A DNA stretch of 21,819 nucleotides. Origin: Pelagophyceae sp. CCMP2097 (taxonomy: Eukaryota > Sar > Pelagophyceae). The notes beneath the pieces were generated by a model that was not told the origin of the DNA, did no database searches, and saw nothing but the letters and a program-made list of their open reading frames with translations. Position 1 is the first letter of the stretch. The number at the start of each line of letters is the position of its first letter. The stretch spans positions 390,263-412,081 of the forward strand of contig MU657171.1 in the NCBI GenBank assembly GCA_026770575.1, read 5' to 3'. The translations under genes were made by a program, and so were the position numbers. This document shows, piece after piece, positions 1 through 8,713 of this stretch.

Positions 1-304
1 CCCATGGGGGGCCTTCCGAGACCAGGCGGACTCCGCCGGGTAAGGGGGCCTTCTGCAGCTGCCTTCGGGGGCAGCTGCAGGCCGTGCGCGGGTAGCACTG
101 GGCCGCAGAGCGTGAGCGACGTGTCGTCGTGCGCGTAGAGGAGTACTCCGTCACGCCCGGCATAGAAAGGGGCTCGCGATCGCAAAAAACGACGCATCGT
201 GATACGCGCCTCCATTTAATGCAGTGACGCTCCGACGCGGGCCTCTCCGGGCGGTTCCCGCGTTTACGCGTGAAGCGCCACGCTTGGCGGGGTATACGGC
301 GGCG
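1..304. other. Upstream flank, no gene seen
   Basis: No frame here shows convincing coding character. The open frame of the downstream methyltransferase reaches back to a GTG at 224, but the first in-frame ATG is at 305. An ATG at 219 is followed at once by a stop in its own frame. A short inverted G/C-rich stretch near 53-82 (GCAGCTGC twice) is visible, with no assignable role. Confidence 0.4.
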
Positions 305-943
305 ATGCTGGCGGCGCTGGACCGGGCGCGGATCGGGCGCTTCCTCGTGGACGGCGGCGGGGCGGCGTTCAACCTCGGCGCGCGTTTCAGCGTCGAAGAG
401 CACGTGGCCCACGTCGAGCGCCTCGCGCGGCACCTCGCGCCCCTCGTCCGGCCGGGCGACCGCCTCGTCGACCTCGGCTGCGGCTCTGGGATCCTGGGCT
501 TTGTGGGTGCGATGGCGTTCCCGGACGTGCACTGGACGCTCGTCGACGCGCGCGCGGGTGCGGCCGCGTTCGCGGCGCGGGGCGTTTCAGACCTCGGCCT
601 CGGCAACGTCTCCGTCACCTGCGCGCGCGCCGAGGCGCTCGCGCGCGACGACCGCCACGCCTACGACGGCGTCGTCGCGCGGCGCTTCGGCAAGCCCGCG
701 CACACAGCAGAGTGCGGGGCACCGCTGCTCAAGCTCGGCGGCTTCCTCCTCGTCTCGGACGCAAGCCTGCCCGAAAACGCCGACCCGGCGAGACCGCCGG
801 AAGACCGCTGGCCCGCCGAAGGCCTCGCCCTGCTCGGCCTCTGCGTCGAGGCGCGATGGCTGGATCACCTCGTCGTGCGCGCCGCCGCCGCCTGCGACGC
901 AAAGTTCCCGAGGAGCAAGCGCCTCAAGAAACACCTCTTCTAG
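305..943 (+). CDS. RsmG/GidB-like class I SAM methyltransferase
   Basis: Probable S-adenosylmethionine-dependent methyltransferase of the RsmG (GidB) family, which makes 7-methylguanosine in the 530 loop of bacterial-type 16S rRNA; in an alga it would act on plastid or mitochondrial ribosomes. Read from ATG 305 it is 212 aa. The SAM-binding motif I is DLGCGSG at residues 56-62, followed by an acidic strand end (TLVDA). A later stretch, VVARRFGKPAHTAECGAPLL, then KLGGFLLVSD, matches the RsmG core, and the basic tail FPRSKRLKKHLF matches the usual C-terminus. The wording of the VVAR-FG-P--TAECGAPLL block recalls actinobacterial (Acidimicrobiia-like) RsmG rather than the cyanobacterial or proteobacterial form; that is from memory of the family. 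The frame is open upstream to GTG 224, so a targeting extension or an upstream exon is possible. No intron is needed inside the frame. Confidence 0.72.
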   Translation: MLAALDRARIGRFLVDGGGAAFNLGARFSVEEHVAHVERLARHLAPLVRPGDRLVDLGCGSGILGFVGAMAFPDVHWTLVDARAGAAAFAARGVSDLGLGNVSVTCARAEALARDDRHAYDGVVARRFGKPAHTAECGAPLLKLGGFLLVSDASLPENADPARPPEDRWPAEGLALLGLCVEARWLDHLVVRAAAACDAKFPRSKRLKKHLF

Positions 944-1554
944 CTCCTCGACGCCGGACGCCGTCGGCCCGAGCGGAGCCGGGCGGCGCCTGGATCCAGA
1001 CGCGCGTGCACGACAAGGCCTCGGAAGTCGAAGCTCGCTCGGGCCGACGGCCACCTCGAGCCCTCGTCGAGCAAGCTTGGAGGATCCCTCCTCGAGTGAC
1101 GACGGCCTTCGAGAACGACGCGCGAGCGACGAGAAGCCGACCAGGACCACTTCCACGGTGGCAAAGGACGAAGCTGGACCGCCAGAGGCCGACCCCCAGC
1201 CGGGCGTGTATACGACGACGGCGGGCCCTCGCGCTACTCTCTCTCCGACATCGCGCAACTCATCGACGGAGGAGCCGGCTCCAGGAGCACCCTTCTTCGG
1301 ACGGGCCGTCGTCCACGTCTCCTTCCTTGGGCCGAACCCTCCACAGGGAGACACGCAGACGACTTTCCATACGGACCGCCTCCAAACGCCACTCCAACAA
1401 ATCGATGGGTGACCCTTGCGCTGCGCGTCAATAAGGCGTTTTATCTCAATCTACTCCCTTTCACTCGCACGCTGCAAATATACGCCCATCCTGGGCAGGC
1501 CCACCCGAACTGCCATCGGCTCACTGTCTCAACTCGAACGTTCCAAGGCATCGA
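944..1554. other. No recognisable gene
   Basis: Several overlapping open frames cross this stretch on both strands, but none has a recognisable motif or clear third-position GC preference. They are rich in Arg, Ser and Pro, as expected of chance frames in GC-rich DNA. Base composition drops towards AT after about 1430, at the start of the duplicated block. Confidence 0.4.
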
Positions 1555-1694
1555 ACAGAGAAAACTTGAAGGGTCCCGGGGCCAGAAACTTGAACTTGGC
1601 CCCTTCTGTGACTTTGAAGAAGAGAACTGTGGTCCCGGTGCGTCCAACACCGCGTCGTCCTCGTCGCAAACGCGCTCGTCAGACGCCGGCTGTG

Positions 1695-2212
1695 ATGGCT
1701 TCCAGGCGCGCGCACAGCGACATCACCGCGATTATTAGCGACTTCGCTGACGGGCTGACGCTGGTGCCAGACGGCGGCCAGGTGGAGGAGATTGCGACAT
1801 GCACATACTTTGACCACCCGAGCCTTGTAAGCAGACACTCAAGATCACCGCCGCGAGCGCCGATCAGCTGCTCGTGGAAAAGTGCTTCGGCCAGCAGAGG
1901 GACAAGCTCCTGGTTGCGAAGAAGGACCTCCGCACTGCGCTGCTCATACTGCAGCCCAAGCAGTGGAATTCTCTCCGCATTTCGTATGAATGCAAGCTGC
2001 GTCTGGGCCACAGCGACTGCGACCTCGGCAAGCTCGCGGGCATCCGGGACTTGTGCGTGCCCGAAGAGTATAGGTTGAGCATGGTCACGCCCTGGGACAA
2101 CTTTAGCAAGTCGCTGGCGTCCTTGGCCGACGACCTCGAGAGTCGAGACAAAGTTCGCCGCAAGAAAAATGCATCGAAGTACGCGGCCATGATCAAACTG
2201 CTGCCCGAGTGA
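1695..2212 (+). pseudogene. Frameshifted first copy of the duplicated gene
   Basis: Starts MASRRAHSDITAIISDFADG exactly as the intact copy at 2833 and stays in frame for about 40 codons, to ATCTYFDHPS. Then sequence present in copy 2 (encoding LPYQKHCGEQ) is partly missing and the frame shifts. The homologous reading resumes in another frame (LKITAASADQLLVEKCFGQQ) and runs to KYAAMIKLLPE and TGA at 2210-2212. The point of change is near 1822-1835. An intron could in principle mask this, but the copy-to-copy alignment shows a simple loss of bases without good splice sites. Most likely a decaying paralogue; an assembly error cannot be excluded. Confidence 0.7.
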
Positions 2213-2301
2213 GCACGCGCAAGTCCGCGACCCTCCCGACTCCGACCGTCCCGACGTATAATCTGTAAAGTGACTCTTGATTGAATAGTCCTTTGGCACG
2301 T

Positions 2302-2416
2302 CTTCTTCTTCTTCTTCTTGCTTGCTTAAAACCCACCCTGGGTGGGGCTTCTTCTTGCTTGCTTAAAATCCACCCTGGGTGGGGCTTCTTGCTTGCTTGC
2401 TTGCTTAAAATCCACC
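2302..2416 (+). repeat. Minisatellite with palindromic core, three units
   Basis: Three units of the form GCTTGCTTAAAAYCCACCC, the first two followed by TGGGTGGGGCTTCTT, lie in tandem. Each complete unit contains CCACCCTGGGTGG, an interrupted palindrome able to form a 6-bp stem. The units are joined by short CTT runs and lead straight into the long CTT microsatellite. The block is absent from the matching place in copy 2, where only TGTGCTTCTTCGGG is found. A diverged copy of the unit core lies at 8542-8562. Confidence 0.85.
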
Positions 2417-2495
2417 CTTCTTCTTCTTCTTCTTCTTCTTCTTCTTCTTCTTCTTCTTCTTCTTCTTCTTCTTCTTCTTCTTCTTCTTCTTCTTC
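2417..2495 (+). repeat. CTT/AAG trinucleotide microsatellite, about 26 units
   Basis: An uninterrupted run of about 79 bp of CTT on this strand. It produces artefactual open frames of poly-Ser, poly-Leu, poly-Glu, poly-Lys and poly-Arg in the six frames; none is considered a gene. A homopurine/homopyrimidine run of this length is prone to slippage and triplex formation. Confidence 0.97.
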
Positions 2496-2832
2496 GTCTC
2501 CGGGCCTGCCCCACCAGGTGGCCCAGCCTCTGCTCGACTCGGAGGCGGTTGAGCACTGGCGAGGCTTTTTTCTAATGAGGGTACTAAAACCAACAGGCGA
2601 GGCCGCCGCGGCTGGTTCCACACAATGGTTGTCTTTCCGCGCAGCCAATGCAGGTACCACGGCTCACTGCCTACCGCTTTTTCACAAACGGTACGGGCCA
2701 AAAAGGGACCCCCGAAACTTGAGCTCCCTCTGGACTTCGAAGAATTCGGAGAACACTGTGGACCCGACGCGTCCACCACCGCGTCGTCGCGAACGCGCTC
2801 GTCGGGTCGGGGCGGACTCTGTGCCGGCGGGG

Positions 2833-3360
2833 ATGGCTTCCAGGCGCGCGCACAGCGACATCACCGCGATTATTAGCGACTTCGCTGACGGGCTAACGCT
2901 GGTGCCAGACGGCGGCCAGGTGGAGGTGTATGCGACATGCACATACTTTGTCCTCCCGTATCAGAAGCATTGTGGTGAGCAGACGCTCAAGATCACCGAA
3001 GCGAGCGCCGATCAGCTTTTCGTGGAAAGATGCATTGACGAGCAGACGGAAAAATTCCTGGTTGCGAGGAATAACCTCAGCACCGCGCTGAACGTCCTGC
3101 AGCCCGACGAAGACCCGCGGCAGCGGCCGTGCAAACTTCCGTGCAAACTTCTCCAATTGGAGTGTGGATGCAAGCTGCGTCTGGGCCACCGCGACCACGA
3201 CCTCCGCAAGCTCCCGGCCATCCGGGCCTTGTGCGAGCCCCAGGAGTACGAATTGGACGATTTGGATGCGTCCGTGGCCGATTTCCTCGCGGAACAGTTT
3301 GCTGTTATACAGAGCGAAGCGTCAAAGTGCGCGGCCGCGATGAAGGTGCTGCCCGAGTAG
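2833..3360 (+). CDS. Hypothetical protein, intact second copy of the duplicated gene
   Basis: 175 aa from ATG 2833 to TAG 3358-3360. The frame is open further upstream to 2281, but that extension runs through the CTT microsatellite. The ATG at 2833 is shared with copy 1, so it is the likely start. I do not recognise the family. The protein is soluble in character, with mixed charge, several Cys (positions near 37, 47 and 60, and a cluster around 98-110) and predicted helices; no membrane segment or signal peptide is seen. A 13-bp tandem direct repeat at about 3126-3150 encodes PCKLPCKL and is absent from copy 1, so it is a recent internal expansion. The conserved parts between copies are the N-terminus, KLRLGH at the centre and the C-terminal AAMK/IKLLPE-like end. 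Copy 1 next door is broken. Confidence 0.6.
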   Translation: MASRRAHSDITAIISDFADGLTLVPDGGQVEVYATCTYFVLPYQKHCGEQTLKITEASADQLFVERCIDEQTEKFLVARNNLSTALNVLQPDEDPRQRPCKLPCKLLQLECGCKLRLGHRDHDLRKLPAIRALCEPQEYELDDLDASVADFLAEQFAVIQSEASKCAAAMKVLPE

Positions 3361-3641
3361 AGAGCAAGTCCGCGGCCCTCCCGACGCCGACCGTCCCGCG
3401 TGCATACCTGTAAAGTGAATACTCCTGTGCTTCTTCGGGCCTGCCCCACCCGACGGCCCAGCCTCTGCTCGACTCGGCCCCTCTACTCGGACTCGGAGGT
3501 CGTTAAAGGTCCCAGAGCACTGGCTTGTCACTCAATTTCCAAATTATCACCGTCAAATGACACGGGTCACCCAAATTTTAGGAGATCCTAGTTTAAACAT
3601 TCGTTCAAGGCCCGAGCGGCGGCCGGAGCCCCGCACGCGAA

Positions 3642-5461
3642 ATGCCGCGCCTCCTGCGTGTCCTCTGGGTCCTGGAGGAGCGCGAGGAGGACGACTCTCT
3701 GACGACGCACGCCTGCAAGGCCAAGGCGCGCATCTTGACGGCGAACCTCGAGCGCGCGCTCGGCGGCGGCGGCGGCGTCTTGGCGCTCGTCGACTGCGCC
3801 AAGTGAGACCCGCGCGACCGCCCTCTAACGACGCGAGCAAAATCTGCTGGGAAGCATCCTTCGAGAGGCGCCTTGATGCGCGCTTCCTCGTTTCGCACGA
3901 CGACCGCGCGGCCCGCACGTAGGAACGTGCTCGAGGCGCTGCAGAGGTGCGTCGCTCCTTGTGCATGTGCGCAACGACGCGCCGCGACAGCGCCTGTTTA
4001 GGCTGTCGGAGTCGGACTACGACGCCGTGTGAGTCTTTGTTCCTTTTGACAGTTGGCCGCCTCTCAGTACAACATGCGTCGACGGCGCAGGATCGTGCCC
4101 GTGTACTCGACGGCGTGCGTCGCGCTGCGCGCCTCGAAGGATTCGACGTTGAAACGACGCGCGACCGCAGGCACGACCTCTTCTTCGACGAGGTAGGGGA
4201 CCTCATACACGACATGGCCGACCCGGTGCGTCTGCGCCTCGGGGCTGCGCGCGCGAACGACGCTGCCGTAGGTCGCAGTGTTCTTCTTCAGAGGTGAGGC
4301 GGACGGCGGCTGGGGCGATCAGAGCGACGCTCCCACGGTCCGCCACCCCAGGCGTTGGCGCGATGAAGCAGAAGAGCAACGATGACGTCGAGGAGCGGCT
4401 GCGCGCGCACCGAGCCGCCGTCGCGGCCGCAGAGGTGCGTCGTCAAACGGACGATGCACGGTTCCGATACGCCGCGGCCGACGGAGTACCCCCCTCGTCG
4501 CGCTCGGTCCAAGACGAGAGTGTGCGCGCGCTCTTGCGACGCCTGTCATGGTAGGGTCGAAAGGCGGCTGTGGAACTCGCCGACCCCTCGCATGCCGCAG
4601 CGTCCTCTTTTCTGCCTCTGCCTCAGTCGCGAACGACCGGCGGACAAATCCATCACGTCGCGGAATCGTAGGAGCGTCCAGCAGCTGACTTCATGCACCC
4701 CGCACCTGCGTCCGCACCTCGTCGCCCTTGCCGACCGTCGCAATCTCAGACAAACTTCCCGTAGGCCACAAGATGGCGAGCCATCGGCGTCCGCTCCCAC
4801 ATCGAGCCACCAACCTGATCCGTCGTCAATAGGTCTGCGCCAAGCTGCTCTCGGAGCTCGTCTTTCACCCGCGTCTTCTTGATTGCGACGCTGTCTCGCC
4901 GGTCGCGCCGCCTCGACGGACGCGCGGTAGGCACCAGACGCCGCGCGCGCGGCGTCGTTCGAGGCCGCGAGCGAACCGGCGACTCGCGGCGCGTTTACCG
5001 TCGTGCAGACGATGCACCGTAAGGAGCGCAGCGCCTCCACAGGTCTTATTCTTTCAGTTTGTGCTCCGTCGACAACGGACGCAGGCGACGACGACGGCGC
5101 GTCTCGGCCGCAGAAGCGGCAGAGGCTGCCCGGCGAGGACGCCGCGGACCCTCTGACGCGCGAGAGCGCGGCGCCGCGGGCCTTTTTCGACGCGCCCTTG
5201 TTCGACTCGAGCGACCTCGCGCGGCCGTTCGACGCGCGCGACCTGGCCAAGAACGACCTCTCCTTCGCCGACATCCGCGGCCTGACGACGTCGCTGACGG
5301 CCGCGCTCGGAAAAGCCGACGACGTGCCCGTTTCGCACGAGAGAACACGCGCGGCCGCGGCACCCAGCGCGGCCGCGGCGCGCTCGCCGGGACTCGGCCA
5401 GCTCATCGACGCCGCGGCCAACGCCCCGCGCCCCGACGCGAGCGCCCACTCCTCGAGCTGA
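3642..5461 (+). CDS. Unidentified multi-exon gene (or two genes), structure partly resolved
   Basis: Frame continuity and splice sites suggest exons at 3642-3802, 3923-3946, 4002-4028, 4091-4114, 4171-4225 and 4294-4434, with donors GTGAGA, GTGCGT, GTGAGT, GTGCGT, GTGCGT, GTGCGT and introns of 55-120 nt. Together these give 144 codons starting MPRLLRVLWVLEEREEDD, then ...LSESDYDAV, IVPVYSTA, HDLFFDEVGDLIHDMADP and a basic helix ending VEERLRAHRAAVAAAE. A later exon, 4931-5461 (acceptor GCGGTAG), reads to ...PDASAHSSS and TGA; it carries a nuclear-localisation-like RPQKRQR and a disordered Ala/Asp-rich tail. Joins between 4435 and 4930 are unresolved: short coding-like pieces occur after acceptors at 4626, 4770 and about 4832. 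It may be one gene or two. No family is recognised. Several exons are only 24-27 nt, which lowers confidence. The opposite strand also reads fairly well at 4065-4290 and 4746-4934. Confidence 0.35.
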
Positions 5462-5640
5462 CGCTCGAGCTCACATCCGTAACCGTGGCAGTCGTGTAGA
5501 CAAGGGACCCGTGTGGGGTGGAACACATGCTATTATGGGGGGGGTGCTTGGACCGGACCAGGCGGCGCGGCTGAGCGCCGTCGTCCGGAGCGATGCGCGC
5601 CGTCGTCGGACGAGGTGACTGTTGTTTCGGGTTTCGTCAG
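5462..5640. other. Convergent intergenic spacer
   Basis: A short spacer between the 3' ends of the plus-strand gene ending at 5461 and the minus-strand kinesin ending at 5641. It holds a run of eight or more G near 5537-5545. No canonical AATAAA signal is seen. Confidence 0.5.
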
Positions 5641-8352
5641 CTAAGCGGCAGAGACGGCGCGGCAACCGCACTTGGCGCAAACGCCTTTTGGTTGGCACTT
5701 TGAGACCTTTTGGCCGAAGCGGAGCGTGCAGAGCGTCTCGCGCTCGTGCTTGAGCTCCGGCGCGAGGCAGAAGATGGCCAAAGTCTTGGCGTCGCCGCCG
5801 AGGCACGGCTGGAGCAGAAACGTGAGGCGCGAGTCGCGAAACGGCACGTGGGCGCCCTTGCCCTGGGCGAGGGCGGCGATGGTGTTGCCCAGCGAGCTGA
5901 GTGAAGAGTTGATGCTCTGCGCCTCCTTCAAGAGCTGCGGGTCCTCGTTGGAGCCGGAGACGCTGAGGCGCTCCGAGCCTGCGAGGTCGACGAGATTCAG
6001 CACGCCGTGCCGCACCTCGCCCGACGGGTGCGCGCCCGAGACGCGCAGCGCGAAGATGGCGTGGGACCGCGACGACTTGGCGTTTGACCGCGTCGCGTTG
6101 GTGTGGCGCCTCTTCGTCGCCGCGCCGAGCAAGTCGAGCGCGGCGTCCACGGTCAAGACGCGCTCGCGGCGCTGGCCGTCGACGACGATGTCGTCGCCCG
6201 TGTCGCGGACCGTCAGAGCCTTTGGCGCGCCGGTGTCGCTGGCGAAGAGGTCGTAGACCTTTTCCGTGTAGACTTCCAACATCTCCACCGTGAGCTCAAA
6301 CTTCCAACCCTGCGTCTCCTCGAGGTGCTGCGCGCCGGCGAAGACGAGGTCGAGGGACCTGCGCAGCAGGCCCGGCTGCGCTGCCGTGCCGAAGACGGTG
6401 TGCGTCTTGCCGGAGCCCGTCTGGCCGTATGCGAAGACGCAGACTCGGTAGCCGTCGAGCGCCGACTGCGCAAAGGGCCGCACGTCCTCGAAGACGTCGG
6501 CCTGCGACGTGTCGGGCGGGAGGACGCGGTCAAAGGCGAACTTGAACGTCCGGGCCTTGCGCGGCGGCCCCCCCGGTGCCACCGTCTCCGGCACCTCGAC
6601 CTGGTCGCCCGAGGAATGCGCCGACGTCGCCGGGCAGTGGACGGCCATCTCGCCGCCGGCGCCCGCCGCGCGCGCGGGCCCCTGGGCCGCCGCGTCGAGC
6701 GCGGGGCGCACACGCACGAAGACGCGGATGTTGCCCTGCAATTCGACGACGCGATTGTGCAGCTTGCGCCGCACGCCGTCCCAGCCGCCGCGGTCCAGAT
6801 CAAACTGCCGTTGGCTTGTCGCGAGGAGGCCCTCGGCCGCGAGCGCCGCCGCCACGGCACCAGACGACGACGCCGTCGCCGCGGCCACCGCGGCGGCGAC
6901 GTCGGCCCGCGCCGCGGTCGTCGCCGCAACCGCCTCGGCATTCGCGCGGTCGACCTCGTCCTGCGCCGTCCGCGAGATGCGTTCGCGCTCGGCCTCGGCG
7001 TGCGCCTGGGCCTTGGACGCCGCCTGCGCCGCCGCCATGGCCTCGTCAGCCGCGAGGAGCGCCTCTGCAGCGTGCGCCTCGGCAACCGTGAAGCGCTCGG
7101 CGGCCAAGTCGGCGCGCACGGCGGCCAAGTCGTTTCGCTTCGTCTCGGCCTCGGCCAGCTGCGCCATCGCCGCCTGGGCCTCGGCGAGCGCCGCCTCTGC
7201 AGAAGCGGCGCGCACCGCCGCCTGCGCCAGGAACTCGCTTTGGAGCGCGGCCTCGTCGCGGAGCCGGTCCACCTCACCCTGCAGCACCGAATCGGCCGGC
7301 GCGGTGTCCGTCAGGGCCCGCGCCAGGGCCAGCTGCGCTTCCGCGTCGGCGGCGGCCTCCTGCGCCGCGACGGCCGCAGCCTCCTGCGCCTCCTGCGCCG
7401 CGACGGCCGCGGCCTCCTGCGCCGCGACGGCCGCGGCCTTGGCGGTGGCGAGCTGCCGCTGCAGCGTGGCCTCGCCGCGGGCGCGGGCCACGAGGACGTC
7501 CGCCAGCTCGGCCTCGAGGTCCGCCGCGCGCCGCAGCGCCGCGCGCAGGGCCGCGTCGTCTGCGAACGCCGCCGCCGACGGCGACTGCATCGCCGCGCGC
7601 CGCGTCGTCCGGTCCAGCTCCACGCGCTCCCGCTGCGCGCGCTCGAGCTGCAGAGTCTTTACGCGTGCGCGCTCCGCGCGGCGGTGGTGCCTACGGCGAA
7701 GAAGGCCTCGGATGAGCTCGCAGACGGGCCCCAAGAGAAGGTCCCTCTGCCGCTCCTCGGATCGCTCCGCAGCGGGCCCACGCACAGCAGCGTCTGGAGG
7801 CGCAGCGCGGCGAGGTAGCGCTTCGCCTCGCGGCTCTCGTTGTCGCCCGGCGTCAACGTCTGGCGCCGCGGCAGCAGGCGCCACGGTGCCGGCGACGAGC
7901 ACTGGTTGTTCTTGCTCGCCGAGAGGGCGAGCTGCTGGTACCTGCGGCCCCTTTTTCAGCGGGCGCGCCGCGGCCGGCCGGCGGCACAGGCGGGCGGCGC
8001 ACCGCTCCATCTTGCGGCGCTCGACGTCGAGGGCGTCGGCGACTGCGTCTGCGGAGCCGGCGCCGAACGCCCGGTCGCGGCCCGGCGCGGCGCCGCACAT
8101 AAACGCCACCGTCTTGCGGCCCGGCGGCGGCGGCGGCGAGAAGATCATGTCGAACCTGCAAACGCGTCGTCATTTTCGGGGCGACTCGCGACAGGGGACT
8201 TACATGGGCTCGGCGGCCGCTTTAGAGGCGCTCGTGGGCGTCTGCGGCCGCGGGCACGTGGGGACGCGCGTCGGCGAGACGCAAACCGCCTCGCGCGGCG
8301 CCGCCGGCGCCGCCGGCACGTTGGGCGAACGCTGCGTGAGCGCCACGGGCAT
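5641..8352 (-). CDS. Kinesin-14 family motor protein (C-terminal motor)
   Basis: Microtubule motor with the head at the C-terminus, the arrangement of minus-end-directed kinesin-14 (Ncd/KAR3/HSET type). Model: exons 8352-8204, 8155-8003, 7941-7782 and 7647-5641, 822 aa; donors GTAAGT, GTGCGC, GTGGGC and introns of 48, 61 and 134 nt, all phase-consistent. The 5' exons are a Pro/Ala/Thr-rich head; about 180-450 is an Ala/Glu-rich coiled coil. The neck KLHNRVVELQGNIRVFVRVRP region (about 450-468) is kinesin-14-like. Nucleotide-binding motifs are intact: P-loop GQTGSGKT (about 562), switch I NAKSSRSH, switch II LVDLAGSE (about 709), and NSSLSSLGN. After the motor the tail holds four Cys (C-x5-C-x2-C-x-C). 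The unspliced frame from ATG 8148 stays open (835 codons), but its part before 7650 has poor codon bias whereas the spliced frames are strongly GC3. The third intron's donor is the least certain. Confidence 0.88.
7354..7439 (-). repeat. In-frame minisatellite in the kinesin coiled coil
   Basis: Three near-perfect 24-nt units (plus-strand form GCCTCCTGCGCCGCGACGGC followed by CGCG), one with an extra 9-nt partial unit, encode repeated AAVAAQEA segments in the stalk. The repeat stays in frame and lengthens the coiled coil without interrupting it. Such GC-rich repeats are prone to length variation. Confidence 0.8.
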
Positions 8353-8541
8353 CGTCGACGTCTCCCCAGGGGCGTCTCGAACCGGACTTTTTGCAACGGG
8401 TTCCCACGGGTTTCCCCCGAAAACCCGGGCATTTCCATCTTGGAACACTCCAACGCGCTCACGCCAGTGAAGACACAGGCGAATCGCAGCCACGCAGCAC
8501 GGGAGATCAGATGGCCCTCGACGCCGTCGAAGGATTCAAAG

Positions 8542-8562
8542 TTGCTTGCTTAAGATCCACCC
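8542..8562 (+). repeat. Dispersed copy of the 2302-2416 minisatellite core
   Basis: TTGCTTGCTTAAGATCCACC at this place matches the core of the minisatellite units 6 kb upstream with a single A/G difference. It is followed by CGGGGGTTAACGGGGG rather than the TGGGTGGGG arm. It lies in the spacer between the kinesin 5' end (8352) and the 3' end of the next gene (8714). A 20-bp match with one mismatch in this GC-rich DNA is unlikely by chance, so a dispersed repeat family is inferred. Confidence 0.65.
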
Positions 8563-8713
8563 GGGGGTTAACGGGGGCTGGCCCAATAGGGTATGCCCGT
8601 CTAGAAGTGGAGGCATGAGGTTTAAATAAGAAAGAGGATCCTGGGTCCGTCGTGTGGCTCGCCGCGGCAACTCTCGTATGGCGGATCGGGCCACGACGGG
8701 GGTGGAGTACATG

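Larger units (their letters stand above)
1555..3530 (+). repeat. Tandem duplication of an unknown gene with its flanks
   Basis: Two diverged copies of the same segment lie head to tail. The ATGs are at 1695 and 2833 (offset 1138) and the stops end at 2212 and 3360 (offset 1148). Similarity starts before the ATG: about 130 bp upstream both carry a CTTGAA/CTTGAG stretch, then ...GTCCAACACCGCGTCGTC against ...GTCCACCACCGCGTCGTC. It continues past the stop (GCAAGTCCGCG, CCTCCCGAC, CTGTAAAGTGA). The more distal block CGGGCCTGCCCCACC...CAGCCTCTGCTCGACTCGG occurs at about 2501-2541 and again at 3437-3474. About 200 bp of simple and minisatellite sequence interrupts the first unit only. Confidence 0.88.

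Noticed and set aside
2281..2779. Poly-Ser, poly-Leu, poly-Glu, poly-Lys and poly-Arg proteins across the CTT tract
   Set aside because: Translations of a microsatellite; nothing outside the repeat supports a gene start here.
4546..5526. 326-codon minus-strand frame
   Set aside because: Ser/Arg/Ala-rich with weak codon bias; the plus-strand frame 4931-5461 over the same DNA reads better and has a clear acceptor.
7942..8002. Frameshift in the kinesin at the AAAAAGGGG run
   Set aside because: A 61-nt intron with donor GTGCGC and acceptor CCGCAG explains the frame change and gives better sequence (KMERYQQLALSASKNN).
6103..8470. Very long plus-strand open frames opposite the kinesin (571 and 653 codons)
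   Set aside because: They are antisense shadows of a strongly GC3-biased gene: Arg/Ala-rich, without motifs, while the minus strand encodes an intact kinesin motor.
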